Program-made: the position numbers and the translations under genes | Shown here: positions 47,934-57,982 of the stretch, in pieces | Layout of the letters: the number at the start of each line of letters is the position of its first letter | How positions within the stretch are numbered: position 1 is the first letter of the stretch | Assembly (NCBI RefSeq): GCF_011601345.1 | Contig: NZ_JAAORB010000001.1 | Location: 186,001 to 250,000 of the forward strand | Source of the DNA: Roseovarius gahaiensis | Lineage (GTDB): Bacteria > Pseudomonadota > Alphaproteobacteria > Rhodobacterales > Rhodobacteraceae | DNA: 64,000 bases | Reading direction: 5' to 3' | The notes under the pieces: generated by a model | Seen by the model: only the letters and a program-made list of their open reading frames with translations | The model's database searches: none | Told to the model about the DNA's origin: nothing

Positions 47934-48527
47934 ATGAAAAGACTTGCAATGATCGCTGTCGTGGTGGGTTTGGTCGCGCCAGTGGCGGCCAAGGCGGATG
48001 TGTTATCCACCAAGAATCGCAACACGCTGTTCAGCTCTCAGACCAAGGTTCTGGATACCCGGGCCAAGCAACAATACAACAATTCGGTGCGGCTTCAGCC
48101 CAAACGTGTGAACACACCGACCAAGTGGGGCACAGTTTCAACCAAGTCCTACACAGGGCAATATCGTGGCCGTTACCTGCAGATGGCCAAGGATGCCGCA
48201 CGCCGCCATGGCGTGCCAGAGGATTTGTTTTTGCGGCTGGTGCAGCAGGAATCGGGCTGGAATGCGCGGGCGCTGTCGCACAAGGGCGCGATCGGGCTGG
48301 CGCAGTTGATGCCGGGGACGGCGCGTGTGTTGCGGGTTGATCCCAATGACCCCTATGAAAACCTTGACGGTGGCGCGCGCTATCTGGCCGAGCAGTACCG
48401 GACCTTCCGGTCATGGCGGTTGGCCTTGGCGGCTTACAATGCCGGGCCGGGCGCGGTGCAGAAATACGGCGGCGTGCCGCCCTTCAAGGAAACCCGCAAT
48501 TACGTGCGTGTGATCTGGGGCAGCTAG
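47934..48527 (+). CDS. Lytic transglycosylase (SLT domain)
   Basis: A 197-residue predicted periplasmic enzyme that cleaves peptidoglycan glycan strands. The signal peptide [21 protein letters not shown] spans about residues 1-21. The SLT domain starts near 85, with catalytic glutamate in [20 protein letters not shown], then LMPGTARVL and [18 protein letters not shown] 47934 is preferred since it begins the signal peptide; ATG 47895 is also in frame. Its stop overlaps the convergent solute-binding protein gene by 4 bases. Confidence 0.88.
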   Translation: MKRLAMIAVVVGLVAPVAAKADVLSTKNRNTLFSSQTKVLDTRAKQQYNNSVRLQPKRVNTPTKWGTVSTKSYTGQYRGRYLQMAKDAARRHGVPEDLFLRLVQQESGWNARALSHKGAIGLAQLMPGTARVLRVDPNDPYENLDGGARYLAEQYRTFRSWRLALAAYNAGPGAVQKYGGVPPFKETRNYVRVIWGS

Positions 48528-50191
48528 GCTGCAAAGCCGATTTTATACAGGTGAATCTCATCCGACGGGTGCCGTGTGGCGTTTACCAACCGGCCGTTAT
48601 GGTGGTTGTAAAGCGTGCGCCAATAAGGCTGGATGATCACCCCGTCGTCGCGCAGCATCGTTTCGATCTTTGCCATGACAGCGCGGCGTTGCGCGGCATC
48701 TGACAGGGCCATCGCCTGATCCAGAAGCGCGTCGAACTCTGGATTGGCATAGCCGGTTTCGTTCCACACCGCGCCCGAACGATAGGCCAGCGACAGCGCC
48801 TGCACCGCAAGTGGGCGGTGATTCCACTGGGTCAGCGAAAACGGGAATGTCTTCCAATCGGGCCAGAAACTGGTGCCGGGCAGGATCGTGCGCCGCACGG
48901 GGATTCCGGCATCGCGCAGTTGCGCGGCGACCGCATCGCCGGTGTTGCGCTGCCACTCGTCGTCCAGCGTGATCAGCTCATGCTCGTATCCGGACAGGCC
49001 AGCCGCATCATGCGCGACACGCGCGGCGGCGGGATCATACGGGACAGGGCCGATATCGGCATAGGCGGGATGCACCGGGCTGACATGGTGGTTGGCGGCC
49101 AGAATACCGCGCCCCGCGTAGCCCAGTTCAAGGCAGATCGCATTGTCCACGGCCATGGCAAGCGCACGGCGCACCTTGGCCAAGGCATAGGGGCGGGTGC
49201 CGTCCGCGGCTTTGGCGTGCTGATGGGTGCGGATCACGGCCGTGGCCGCGCTTTTGGTTTCGGTGCGTGTCCAGCCGATTGCATCCATCGCGTCAAGGAA
49301 ACTTCCGACGGTTTCATACAGCAAGTCGATTTCACCGGCCTGCGCGGCAGCGATCCAGTTCGCAGGGTCGGTGCCGAAGTCGATGAACTCAACCCGGTCC
49401 ACGTATGGCCCGCCGTAAACGGCAGTGCCCCACCATGTGTGATCGGGATGGCGGTCCAGCACGCAACGCTGCCCCACAATCAGACTGACAGGGCGGAATG
49501 GGCCGGTGCCGATGCCATGCGCGAAGGGATCACCGCCATCATAGCTGGCATGGGTGATCGCGGCGGGATAATCCGACATATTTGCGATCAGCGCGATATC
49601 CGGGCGGTTCAGGGTCAACTCAACCGTCAGATCATCGGTCACGCGCAGCGCCCCAGCCTGCAATTGGCCCGTGGTCGGGTCGATCAGGCTGGCACAGCGC
49701 GAGGCCATGGAATTGCCGGGCTGGGTCGTGTCGCACCAATGGCCGATATTGCGCGCTACGTCGCGGGCGGTGAAGGCATCACCGTTGTTCCACGTGATAC
49801 CGGGCCGGATATGCAGCCGGTAGGCGGTGGCATCTTCATTGACCTCCCACTGCTCGAGCAACATGCCGCGAAAACTACCATCGCCGTTGTATTCGACAAG
49901 GTATTCCAGAAAGCCGCGCGTCAGGTTGCCCATTTCGCTCCAGTCATAGGTGACGGGATTTTGGAGGGCTTTCACGTTTTGTTGAATGCGCAGGGTGCCG
50001 CCTTGCTGCATCGCGGGGGCGGCGCGCGCGGTGGTGGGCAAGCCGCCAAACGCACAGGCCGCTGCCGTCCCAAGCCCAAGCGATGTGGCGCGCGCCAGAA
50101 ATTCTCGTCGGGTCACACGCCCTGCGGATAGATCGCGGGCCAGACCGGGCAGGGCCGGGTGCAGCGGGGCTGGGCGTTTGACATTGACCAT
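48524..50191 (-). CDS. Tat-type extracellular solute-binding protein, family 5
   Basis: A 555-residue periplasmic binding protein of the oligopeptide/nickel (SBP_bac_5) family. The N-terminus has a twin-arginine signal, [22 protein letters not shown], with the motif near residue 29. The family core [30 protein letters not shown] (landmark [15 protein letters not shown] near 130) is clear. No permease or ATPase genes are adjacent, so it is an orphan that must serve a transporter encoded elsewhere or act as a sensor. An AraC regulator gene lies 65 bases upstream on the same strand and may control it. Confidence 0.88.
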   Translation of the reverse strand: MVNVKRPAPLHPALPGLARDLSAGRVTRREFLARATSLGLGTAAACAFGGLPTTARAAPAMQQGGTLRIQQNVKALQNPVTYDWSEMGNLTRGFLEYLVEYNGDGSFRGMLLEQWEVNEDATAYRLHIRPGITWNNGDAFTARDVARNIGHWCDTTQPGNSMASRCASLIDPTTGQLQAGALRVTDDLTVELTLNRPDIALIANMSDYPAAITHASYDGGDPFAHGIGTGPFRPVSLIVGQRCVLDRHPDHTWWGTAVYGGPYVDRVEFIDFGTDPANWIAAAQAGEIDLLYETVGSFLDAMDAIGWTRTETKSAATAVIRTHQHAKAADGTRPYALAKVRRALAMAVDNAICLELGYAGRGILAANHHVSPVHPAYADIGPVPYDPAAARVAHDAAGLSGYEHELITLDDEWQRNTGDAVAAQLRDAGIPVRRTILPGTSFWPDWKTFPFSLTQWNHRPLAVQALSLAYRSGAVWNETGYANPEFDALLDQAMALSDAAQRRAVMAKIETMLRDDGVIIQPYWRTLYNHHNGRLVNATRHPSDEIHLYKIGFAA

Positions 50192-50256
50192 GTGGTTCTT
50201 TCGCTGGCTGGCAGACAGGGTGTGTCAGATCATTACAGTCTGTGCCATGCCCAAGG

Positions 50257-51096
50257 TCAACCGACACCGGTTGCAAGGGGTGTGGCGCGTGTCGGGGCTG
50301 TGGCGGTTTTCTGGCCCTGACGGCGTAGGGCGGTTGGGGTCATGCCGGTATGATGCTGGATGAAACGTGAAAAATAGGCGGCGCTGCGAAAGCCCAGCAG
50401 CGCGGCGATGTGTTTGAACGGCAGTGTGCCGGTTTCCAACATGCTGCGCGCGGCATGTAATATGCGCTGCGTCAGCAAATTGGCGGCGCTCAGGCCGGCG
50501 CAGGCCCGACAACTGCGGGTCAGATGCGTGGGAGTGACGCCAAGGGCGCGGGCGTAATCGGCCATGGGCTTGCCCGATTTGTAATCGCGTTCGATCAGCG
50601 CCGCATAGGCGGTAACCAGCCGCTGCGCTGCGCTGGGCCGCGCGGCGTGGTCGTCTGTATCCGCGATCATAGTCCGGCGCAGCCAGACAGAGAGAAGCGC
50701 GGCATGTGCATCAATGGCTTCGTCCATAAAGGGGCGGTTGCCGTTCTGCTCGCGTTGCATCGCATCCAGGATCGAGGTCAGTTCGGATTGTGCCTGCACG
50801 TCGCGTAGGCGCAGGTGCTCCGGCTCGTCCGGCATCAGGGCGGCTCCACCGGGTGGGATGGCGCAGATCAGCCCAAACCCTTGCCGTCCAACATCCAGCG
50901 AAAACAAGGTGCCTGCGGGGATGACCAAGGCATTATGCACACCGACACCGCGCCGGATTCCCCCGATCAGGGCGCGGCCCTGCCCACGGGTGATCCAGAC
51001 CAAAAGGTGCATCGCGCTGCTATGGGGCAATTCCGCCTGCCATACCCCTGCCGAGGACCATTGTGCCAAGGTCGAGATGCGCGCGCGGGATTTCAT
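50257..51096 (-). CDS. AraC-family transcriptional regulator
   Basis: A 279-residue regulator with an N-terminal cupin-like sensor half (about 1-150) and a C-terminal AraC DNA-binding domain (about 165-265) with two helix-turn-helix units: SGKPMADYARALGVTPTHLTR and FKHIAALLGFRSAAYFSRFIQHHTGMTP (landmark GFRSAAYFSRFIQHHTGMTP). The tail is alanine/threonine-rich. It is 65 bases upstream of the orphan solute-binding protein gene on the same strand, the best candidate target. The ligand is unknown. Confidence 0.88.
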   Translation of the reverse strand: MKSRARISTLAQWSSAGVWQAELPHSSAMHLLVWITRGQGRALIGGIRRGVGVHNALVIPAGTLFSLDVGRQGFGLICAIPPGGAALMPDEPEHLRLRDVQAQSELTSILDAMQREQNGNRPFMDEAIDAHAALLSVWLRRTMIADTDDHAARPSAAQRLVTAYAALIERDYKSGKPMADYARALGVTPTHLTRSCRACAGLSAANLLTQRILHAARSMLETGTLPFKHIAALLGFRSAAYFSRFIQHHTGMTPTALRRQGQKTATAPTRATPLATGVG

Positions 51097-51174
51097 GTCT
51101 AACCTGTGAATAGCGGTAATTATTCTACTCTAGGCGCATAAAAATGTATTTGTCAGTTAAAAATGTTGAAATTT

Positions 51175-52059
51175 TTACAACATGGCCGCATCCACCTTGG
51201 CCCAGTTGCGCATGCGCGCCCGGAACCACGTGCGCTGACGCTTGGCGAATTGCCGGGTGGCGATGGTGGCCGCCGCGCGCGCTTGATTCAGCGTGATCTC
51301 GCCTTGCAGGTGCGCGATAAGCTCGGGCGCGCCGATGGCTTTGGCGGATAAGCTGTCGGGCTGCCAGCCGGGTAAGTTGGCGCGCGCCTCGTCCAGTGCG
51401 CCCTGATTTAGCATCGCGTCAAAGCGGCGTTCGATCCGGGGGGTGAGCCAGTCTTTTTCAGCCTCAACCACGAACGCGGCGCAGTCGGACAAGGGCAAAA
51501 GCGGTGGTGGCGTGCTGTCTTGCCAATCGGCCAAGCCACGCCCGGTGGTCTGCAAGACCTCCCACGCGCGTTGCACGCGCATCGGATTTTGCGTGTCGAT
51601 GCGGGCGGTGGTGGCGGCGTCCAGTTCGGCCAGCATCGCGGCGGCACCGTCACGGGCCAGTCTGGCGTCGGCATCAGCGCGCACGGTCTTGGGTGTTGGG
51701 GGAATATCGGCCAATCCTTCGGTCAGGGCGGTGAAATACAGCCCCGTGCCGCCCACGATGATCGGGCGCGGCCCGCCGGGGCGCAGCAATGCGGCCACGT
51801 CCCGCAGCCAATGGCCCACCGAATATGCGCCATCGCCGGGCACATGGCCATACAGCGCATGGGGCTGTGCGGCCTCATCCTCAGGCGATGGGCGCGCTGT
51901 CAAAACGCGCCAGTTGTCGAACACCTGAATGGCATCGGCATTCACGATCACACTGCCGCCTTGTGCGGCGATCCGCATCGCAAGCGCAGATTTGCCGCTG
52001 GCGGTGGGGCCAGCAATCAGAACGGGCCGATCGGCGGGGATATCGGGCAAGCTGGTCAT
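51175..52059 (-). CDS. miaA: tRNA dimethylallyltransferase
   Basis: A 294-residue enzyme that adds the isopentenyl group to A37 of tRNAs reading UNN codons. The P-loop [11 protein letters not shown] lies at about 16-26, with the catalytic [12 protein letters not shown] near 39 and [11 protein letters not shown] near 100. The C-terminal part ends [22 protein letters not shown] 52059 ([17 protein letters not shown]) was chosen; the frame extends to 52143 but the extra residues are not family-like. It is divergent from pyrH with 143 bases between. Confidence 0.94.
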   Translation of the reverse strand: MTSLPDIPADRPVLIAGPTASGKSALAMRIAAQGGSVIVNADAIQVFDNWRVLTARPSPEDEAAQPHALYGHVPGDGAYSVGHWLRDVAALLRPGGPRPIIVGGTGLYFTALTEGLADIPPTPKTVRADADARLARDGAAAMLAELDAATTARIDTQNPMRVQRAWEVLQTTGRGLADWQDSTPPPLLPLSDCAAFVVEAEKDWLTPRIERRFDAMLNQGALDEARANLPGWQPDSLSAKAIGAPELIAHLQGEITLNQARAAATIATRQFAKRQRTWFRARMRNWAKVDAAML

Positions 52060-52202
52060 TGCCGTGTCAGATAAGACAAATTCGCGCCATGTGCGAGAGG
52101 CCCGCACGCGAATGTGCGCCGGAACGGGTTTCGGCGATTGCACCTTGCCGGGTTTTACGACATTTTGCGCGCGATTGAGTTGCGGCTACCAAGGATTTGC
52201 CC

Positions 52203-52934
52203 ATGTCCAACACGGATTCCCCGAAAACCACGTTCAAACGCGTCATGCTGAAAATATCAGGCGAGGCGCTGATGGGGGATCAGGGCTATGGGTTGCACCC
52301 GCCGACCGTTGAACGGATCGCCCGCGAGGTCAAATCTGTGCACGACATGGGCGTCGAGATTTGCATGGTCATCGGCGGCGGCAACGTGTTTCGCGGGCTG
52401 GCGGGCAGTGCGCAGGGCATGGAACGCACCACCGCCGATTACATGGGCATGTTGGCCACGGTGATGAACGCGTTGGCGATGCAAAGCGCCTTGGAAAAGC
52501 TTGGGGTGTTCACCCGCGTGATCAGCGCGATCCGCATGGATGAGGTGGCCGAGCCCTACATTCGCCGCCGCGCGGTGCGCCACCTTGAGAAAAAGCGCGT
52601 CTGCATCTTTGCAGCGGGCACCGGCAACCCCTATTTCACCACCGACACCGCCGCCACGCTGCGGGCCAATGAAATGGCCTGCGAGGCGATTTTCAAAGGC
52701 ACAAAGGTGGATGGGGTCTATGACAAAGATCCGATGTTGCATGACGATGCCAAGCATTTCGCTACCGTTACCTATGACGAGGTTTTGGCCCAGCATCTGA
52801 ACGTCATGGATGCCAGCGCCATCGCGCTGGCGCGCGACAACAGCCTGCCGATCATCGTGTTCAGTCTGGACGAACCCGGTGGCTTCAAAGGTATTCTGGC
52901 AGGCGAGGGCACCTATACAAAGGTGCATGCCTAA
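52203..52934 (+). CDS. pyrH: Uridylate kinase
   Basis: A 243-residue UMP kinase of the amino-acid kinase fold. Landmarks are [14 protein letters not shown] near 12-25, [13 protein letters not shown] near 55-67, and [16 protein letters not shown] near 138-153. The ATG follows AAGGATTTGCCC; a TTG at 52197 is in frame but less likely. It begins the long envelope operon with frr, 49 bases later, the widely conserved order. Confidence 0.96.
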   Translation: MSNTDSPKTTFKRVMLKISGEALMGDQGYGLHPPTVERIAREVKSVHDMGVEICMVIGGGNVFRGLAGSAQGMERTTADYMGMLATVMNALAMQSALEKLGVFTRVISAIRMDEVAEPYIRRRAVRHLEKKRVCIFAAGTGNPYFTTDTAATLRANEMACEAIFKGTKVDGVYDKDPMLHDDAKHFATVTYDEVLAQHLNVMDASAIALARDNSLPIIVFSLDEPGGFKGILAGEGTYTKVHA

Positions 52935-52983
52935 GGCTAAACAGGCCCAACACGACGGGAACACCGCGAGAAGGAAGACGACA

Positions 52984-53547
52984 ATGGCGGAAGATTTCGA
53001 ACTGGACACCAATGATCTGGAACGGCGCATGGATGGCGCGATGACCTCGCTCAAGACCGAGTTCTCGTCGTTGCGCACGGGGCGGGCCAGCGCCTCGATG
53101 CTGGAACCGGTGACGGTGGACGCCTACGGCCAGCAGACCCCGATCAATCAGGTTGGCACGGTCAATGTGCCCGAACCGCGCATGGTGACGATCAATGTCT
53201 GGGACAAAGGGCTGGTGAGCAAGGTTGAAAAAGCCATCCGCGAAAGCGGTTTGGGGATCAATCCGCAGCTCAATGGCACGATCATTATGCTGCCGATCCC
53301 CGAGCTGAACGAGGAACGCCGCAAAGAATTGACCAAGGTTGCGGCGCAATACGCCGAACATGCCCGCGTCGCGGTGCGCAACATTCGCCGTGACGGGATG
53401 GACCAGATCAAGAAGGCCAAGGCCGACGGCATGTCGGAAGATGATCAGAAATTCTGGGAAACCGAAGTGCAGGATTTGACGGACAAGTTCATCGCACAGG
53501 TCGATGCGGCGCTGGAGGCCAAGCAGGCCGAAATCATGCAGGTCTAA
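52984..53547 (+). CDS. frr: Ribosome recycling factor
   Basis: A 187-residue factor that, with EF-G, splits post-termination ribosomes. The three-helix bundle is clear ([61 protein letters not shown]), and the tip domain has [15 protein letters not shown] and the [10 protein letters not shown] segment. The ATG follows AGAAGGAAGACGACA. Its stop is 17 bases before uppS, so the pyrH-frr-uppS run is one transcript. Confidence 0.97.
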   Translation: MAEDFELDTNDLERRMDGAMTSLKTEFSSLRTGRASASMLEPVTVDAYGQQTPINQVGTVNVPEPRMVTINVWDKGLVSKVEKAIRESGLGINPQLNGTIIMLPIPELNEERRKELTKVAAQYAEHARVAVRNIRRDGMDQIKKAKADGMSEDDQKFWETEVQDLTDKFIAQVDAALEAKQAEIMQV

Positions 53548-53564
53548 GACAAGCGAGGCGCGTT

Positions 53565-54290
53565 ATGGCCCGGAACATCCCCCTGACTGGCGGCCCGCGC
53601 CATGTTGCGATCATCATGGATGGCAATGGCCGTTGGGCGCAGTCACGTGGCAGGCCGCGTTTGTTCGGCCACCACGCCGGGGCCAGACGGGTCCGCGAGA
53701 TCGTCAGCGCCTGTCCCGATCTTGGGGTGGATTACCTGACGATTTTTGCCTTCTCGACCGAGAACTGGAAACGCACCCAAACCGAGGTGGCCGGGCTGAT
53801 GGCGCTGTTCCGGCGCTATATCCTGAAGGAAATGCAGGAATTCGTGAAGGAAAACGTGCGCGTCCGGTTTATCGGTGATCGTGCCCGGCTGGACAAATCC
53901 TTGCAATCTTTGATGGACGAAGCCGAGCAGATGACGCAGCACTGCACCCGGCTGCACCTTACCATCGCGATCAATTACGGGGGGCGCGATGAGGTTGCCC
54001 GCGCCACCAAGCGGCTGGCCGAGGATGTGGCGGGCGGACGGCTTGATCCGGCTGATGTGGATCAGGAAACCCTACCCAGATATCTGGACACCTGCCTGCT
54101 GCCCGATCCCGATCTGGTGATCCGCACCAGCGGCGAGGCGCGCATCTCGAACTTTCTTTTGTGGCAGTCGGCCTATTCGGAATACGAATTCATCGACACG
54201 CTGTGGCCGGATTTCACGCGTGATATCTTTACCGATGTGCTGCGCAGCTATGGTGCGCGGGACCGCCGGTTCGGGGCGGTGAGCGGATGA
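53565..54290 (+). CDS. uppS: Undecaprenyl diphosphate synthase
   Basis: A 241-residue cis-prenyltransferase that makes the C55 lipid carrier for peptidoglycan and O-antigen. The catalytic region HVAIIMDGNGRWA (about 13-25, with the aspartate at 20), the FSTENWKR motif near 68, and RTSGEARISNFLLWQ near 190-204 are all present. It overlaps cdsA by 4 bases. Confidence 0.97.
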   Translation: MARNIPLTGGPRHVAIIMDGNGRWAQSRGRPRLFGHHAGARRVREIVSACPDLGVDYLTIFAFSTENWKRTQTEVAGLMALFRRYILKEMQEFVKENVRVRFIGDRARLDKSLQSLMDEAEQMTQHCTRLHLTIAINYGGRDEVARATKRLAEDVAGGRLDPADVDQETLPRYLDTCLLPDPDLVIRTSGEARISNFLLWQSAYSEYEFIDTLWPDFTRDIFTDVLRSYGARDRRFGAVSG

Positions 54291-55066
54291 GCACACCCGC
54301 CCAATGGCATGATCTGGCCCCACGCCTTTTATCCGGTTTTGCGATGGCCCTTGGCGGCGCCGCCTTGATCTGGGCCGGCGGCTGGATATTTGCCGTCGCG
54401 GTGTGCCTGCTGGCGGGCGTTATGATCTGGGAATGCACCGGGCTGTTCGGCGTTGAAGGCCGCGCAAGCCTGCCCATTCTGGGCGCGGCGGCGCTGTTCG
54501 GGGCCTTGCATCTGCCGGGTCTGATCGTGCTGCCGCTGCTGCTGGCGGTGGCCTTTGTCGGGGCCGGGCAACCGGGGCGCGACAAGGGGCTTTACGCGTT
54601 GTGCGTGCTGTGGGTCTTGCTGGGCTGTTACATGATCGTTGTTCTGCGCGATCAGGCGGGCCTGATCTGGGTGATCTGGCTGGTGCTGGTGGTCGTTGTT
54701 TCGGATGTGGCGGGCTATTTCGCCGGTCGGATGTTGGGCGGGCCCAAGTTTTGGCCGCGTGTCAGCCCCAAGAAAACGTGGTCGGGCACGGCGGCAGGCT
54801 GGATCGGCGCGGCGATCATCGGCGCGGTGTTTGCGGTGCCCACCGGGGCAGGGCTTGCCTTAGTGCCGATCTCGGTGCTGGTGGGCTTTGCCGGGCAAAT
54901 GGGCGACATTGCCGAAAGCGCCGTCAAGCGCAGGGCAGGGGCCAAGGACAGTTCGGCCCTGATCCCCGGCCATGGCGGGTTTCTGGATCGGTTCGACGCG
55001 ATGCTTGGTGCGGCGCTGGTTGTGATGGGGCTTTGGGTGCTGAAACTGCTGCCGGGGCTGGCATGA
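54287..55066 (+). CDS. cdsA: Phosphatidate cytidylyltransferase
   Basis: A 259-residue integral membrane enzyme that makes CDP-diacylglycerol, the common precursor of phospholipids. Six or more hydrophobic segments run through the chain. The family signature is the C-terminal AKDSSALIPGHGGFLDRFDAM with its acidic metal-binding residues, near 221-241. The N-terminus MSTPAQWHDLAPRLLSGFAM places the first helix at about 12-40. It overlaps uppS and dxr by 4 bases each (both ATGA). Confidence 0.95.
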   Translation: MSTPAQWHDLAPRLLSGFAMALGGAALIWAGGWIFAVAVCLLAGVMIWECTGLFGVEGRASLPILGAAALFGALHLPGLIVLPLLLAVAFVGAGQPGRDKGLYALCVLWVLLGCYMIVVLRDQAGLIWVIWLVLVVVVSDVAGYFAGRMLGGPKFWPRVSPKKTWSGTAAGWIGAAIIGAVFAVPTGAGLALVPISVLVGFAGQMGDIAESAVKRRAGAKDSSALIPGHGGFLDRFDAMLGAALVVMGLWVLKLLPGLA

Positions 55067-56241
55067 AGCGCATCAGCATTCTGGGCGCGACCGGATCAAT
55101 CGGCCAAAGCACGTTGGATTTGATCCGCCGTGATCGTAGCGCCTACACGGTTGTCGCGCTGACCGGCGGGCGCAATATCGCGCAGCTGGCCCGCGACGCG
55201 ACAGAGTTTCAGGCCGAAATTGCCGTGACCGCGCATGACGACCTGCTGGACGATTTGCGCGCAGCGTTGCGCGGCACCGGCATCAAAGCCGCCGCAGGCG
55301 CGACCGCGCTGAACGAGGCGGGCGCGCGCCCGGCCGATTGGGTGATGTCGGCGATTGTTGGCGCTGCGGGGTTGCCGCCGGGGTTGGCGGCTTTGCAACA
55401 GGGCGCGACACTGGCCTTGGCCAATAAGGAAACGCTGGTGGCCGCAGGGCCGCTGGTGCTTGAGACAGCCGCGCGTCACGGCGCGCGCATCCTGCCCGTG
55501 GATAGCGAGCATTCGGCGATCTTTCAGGCGCTTGTGGGCGAGGATATCGACGCGGTGCGCCGGGTGATCATCACTGCAAGCGGCGGCGCGTTTCGCGATT
55601 GGCCCGACGAGGATCTGGCCCGCGCCACCCCGGCCCAAGCCGCGACCCATCCGAATTGGGCCATGGGCCAACGGATCACGATTGACAGCGCGTCGATGTT
55701 CAACAAGGCGCTTGAAGTGATCGAAGCGCGCGAATTTTTTGGGCTGGAGCCCGACCAGATCGAAGTTCTGGTGCATCCCGAATCCCTTGTGCATGCCTTG
55801 GTGGGGTTCTGCGACGGCGGGCTGATGGCGCATGTCGGCCCGCATGATATGCGCCACGCGATTGGCTATGCGCTGAACTGGCCCGCGCGCAAGGCGTTGC
55901 CGGTGGATGCGCTTGATCTGGCAGCCGTCGGGCAATTGAATTTCCGCAGCCCCGATCCCGCCCGCTATCCGGCATTGCGGCTGGCGCGCGCAGTGATGCA
56001 GCAGCGCGGCCTAAGCGGTGCGGCCTTCAACGCCGCCAAGGAACGCGCCTTGGATCATTTCATCGCTGGACGCATCGGGTTTCTGGCGATGAGCGATGTC
56101 GTCGAAGAGGTTCTGAACCGGCTTTCTGCCCAAACCGGCCTTATTGATGCCGAGATCACACTTGATAGAGTGCTGCATGTGGACCATCTGTCACGGGACT
56201 GCGCCGATACCGTGGTGCAAGAGCAGACTGAAAACAAATAG
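55063..56241 (+). CDS. dxr: 1-deoxy-D-xylulose 5-phosphate reductoisomerase
   Basis: A 392-residue enzyme of the MEP pathway to isoprenoids, converting DXP to MEP with NADPH. The NADPH motif GATGSIGQSTLDL is at about 8-20. The metal and substrate sites are in LPVDSEHSAIFQ near 147, SGGAFRDWP near 175 and SMFNKALEVIEA near 211. ATG 55063 overlaps the cdsA stop; a much longer frame runs through cdsA out of context. rseP follows after 9 bases. Confidence 0.97.
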   Translation: MKRISILGATGSIGQSTLDLIRRDRSAYTVVALTGGRNIAQLARDATEFQAEIAVTAHDDLLDDLRAALRGTGIKAAAGATALNEAGARPADWVMSAIVGAAGLPPGLAALQQGATLALANKETLVAAGPLVLETAARHGARILPVDSEHSAIFQALVGEDIDAVRRVIITASGGAFRDWPDEDLARATPAQAATHPNWAMGQRITIDSASMFNKALEVIEAREFFGLEPDQIEVLVHPESLVHALVGFCDGGLMAHVGPHDMRHAIGYALNWPARKALPVDALDLAAVGQLNFRSPDPARYPALRLARAVMQQRGLSGAAFNAAKERALDHFIAGRIGFLAMSDVVEEVLNRLSAQTGLIDAEITLDRVLHVDHLSRDCADTVVQEQTENK

Positions 56242-56250
56242 GATAACCGC

Positions 56251-57597
56251 GTGGATATTGCAGCCCTTTTGCCCCAGTTCGGCGGGATTTTCATGACCGT
56301 TTTGGCCTTTGTCGTCGCCTTGTCGGTGATCGTTGCGGTTCATGAATATGGCCATTACATCGTCGGGCGCTGGTCTGGCATCAAGGCCGAGGTGTTCTCG
56401 CTTGGATTCGGGCCGGTTTTGTTTTCGCGTGTCGACAAACATGGCACCCAGTGGCAACTGGCCGCGCTGCCCTTTGGCGGGTTCGTCAAGTTTCTGGGCG
56501 ATGCCAATGCCGCCAGCGCCAAGGATGGCGAGGCGGTGGCCGAATTGCCCCCCGAGGTGCAGCGCCAGACCATGCATGGCGCGCCGCTATGGGCGCGCAC
56601 GGCCACTGTGGCGGCGGGCCCGGTGTTCAACTTTGTGCTGTCGATCCTGATTTTCGCGGGCGTCATGATGACCCAAGGCAAGGTGGCCGAGCCGCTGAGC
56701 ATCGGTGAGTTACGTCCATTGCCAGCCCAAGGGCTGACAGTGCAGCCCGGGGATCGCCTGTTGGAAATCGAAGGCCAGCCCGTGCCGGGCTTTGACGATG
56801 GCGCGATCTTTGATGACTTGATCGGGTCCTTGCCCAAGCAGCCGGTGCTGGACTACCGGGTTGAACGTGACGGTCAGACAATGACCGTGCAGGGGCCCTA
56901 TCCGTTGCCGCCGCTGGTGGCGCAACTGGCCCCGCAATCGGCTGCATTTGACACCAAATTGCGGTCGGGTGACGTGATCACCGCGATTGATGGCACGCCC
57001 GTTGCGGCGTTTTCACAGCTCAAGGATGTTGTCGAATCCTCGGATGGGCGGGCGTTGGAATTGCAGGTTTGGCGCGCGGGCGAGGTGATGGATTTCGTGC
57101 TGGCCCCGCGCCGCGTGGACGAGCCGCTGCCCGAAGGCGGTTTCCAAGCCTCATGGCGGATCGGCATCGCCGGCGGCATGGCCTTTGAACCTGCGACCGA
57201 AACGCTTGGCCCGGTTGAGGCCGTGACAGGCGGCGCTGTGCAGGTCTGGCGGATCATCGAAGGGTCTGTTTCGGGATTGTACCACATGGTGACCGGCGCG
57301 ATCAGCAGCTGCAACATGTCCGGCCCCATCGGAATCGCCGAAGTGTCTGGCGCGATGGCCAGCCAAGGGGCCGAAAGCTTTATCTGGTTCATCGCCGTTT
57401 TGTCGGCGGCGGTCGGGTTTCTGAACCTGCTTCCCATTCCGGTGCTGGATGGTGGGCATCTGGCCTTTTACGCCTATGAGGGCGTGACCGGCAAACCGCC
57501 CAGCGACGGCGCGTTGCGCATCTTGATGACCATCGGCCTGACGCTGGTGTTGGGGTTGATGCTGTTTGCGCTTGCCAACGATATCATGTGCTCATAG
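56251..57597 (+). CDS. rseP: Site-2 protease RseP
   Basis: A 448-residue intramembrane zinc metalloprotease that cuts anti-sigma factors in the envelope stress response and clears signal peptides. The zinc site is HEYGH at about 31-35 in VHEYGHYIVG; the third ligand motif NLLPIPVLDGGHL lies near 393-405. Two PDZ-like domains sit between helices (about 130-340). The start is GTG 56251, with AGGATAAC upstream. It precedes bamA with 385 bases between that hold a small membrane protein frame. Confidence 0.94.
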   Translation: MDIAALLPQFGGIFMTVLAFVVALSVIVAVHEYGHYIVGRWSGIKAEVFSLGFGPVLFSRVDKHGTQWQLAALPFGGFVKFLGDANAASAKDGEAVAELPPEVQRQTMHGAPLWARTATVAAGPVFNFVLSILIFAGVMMTQGKVAEPLSIGELRPLPAQGLTVQPGDRLLEIEGQPVPGFDDGAIFDDLIGSLPKQPVLDYRVERDGQTMTVQGPYPLPPLVAQLAPQSAAFDTKLRSGDVITAIDGTPVAAFSQLKDVVESSDGRALELQVWRAGEVMDFVLAPRRVDEPLPEGGFQASWRIGIAGGMAFEPATETLGPVEAVTGGAVQVWRIIEGSVSGLYHMVTGAISSCNMSGPIGIAEVSGAMASQGAESFIWFIAVLSAAVGFLNLLPIPVLDGGHLAFYAYEGVTGKPPSDGALRILMTIGLTLVLGLMLFALANDIMCS

Positions 57598-57708
57598 GCG
57601 GCAAGGCTAAATGCCAAGGTTTTGACACAGTCCCGAACGGGTTCTTGCCATATTGTCGGGTGATGATTGCCGGACAAACACACTCGCACCTGGCAAGCGG
57701 ACCTTACT

Positions 57709-57846
57709 ATGCAACTGATTTTCAGCGGATATCGCAGTATGAACCTGCTTTTCGATCTCAATTGGGATCGGATCCTTTATTTTGCGACAATCGTGGCGGG
57801 GCTTTTGGCTGGCGCGTTTTTGGGCTCTTTCGCAGACGCATTCTAG
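57709..57846 (+). CDS. Small single-helix membrane protein between rseP and bamA
   Basis: A 45-residue frame, MQLIFSGYRSMNLLFDLNWD, then a hydrophobic helix RILYFATIVAGLLAGAFLG and end SFADAF. An alternative start at ATG 57739 gives 35 residues. AAGCGGA lies about 10 bases upstream of the first ATG, and codon third positions fit the local style. The GxxxG-like AGLLAGAFLG suggests helix pairing. I do not recognise the family. The rest of the 385-base rseP-bamA interval has a TTGACA at 57916-57921, a possible bamA promoter element. Confidence 0.45.
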   Translation: MQLIFSGYRSMNLLFDLNWDRILYFATIVAGLLAGAFLGSFADAF

Positions 57847-57915
57847 GCGCGTTTGAACGCCTGTGCCGGCCCCATGGCAAAGCGGCGCCAATGGGGAATT
57901 CTTGCGGATCGCGTT

Positions 57916-57944
57916 TTGACAACATGGATCAATCCAGCTACTGC
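57916..57944 (+). promoter_or_regulatory. Candidate promoter for bamA
   Basis: A perfect TTGACA (57916-57921) is followed at 17-base spacing by TACTGC (57939-57944), a poor -10 element, about 40 bases before the bamA start. An internal promoter here would allow bamA-skp-lpx expression apart from rseP. Confidence 0.35.
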
Positions 57945-57982
57945 CTTCTTATATTAAGGGACGTGGGACTGGATTGACCGAT

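Noticed and set aside
48818-50131. Plus-strand open frame of 437 codons
   Set aside because: It is antisense to the solute-binding protein, which has a Tat signal and the family core.
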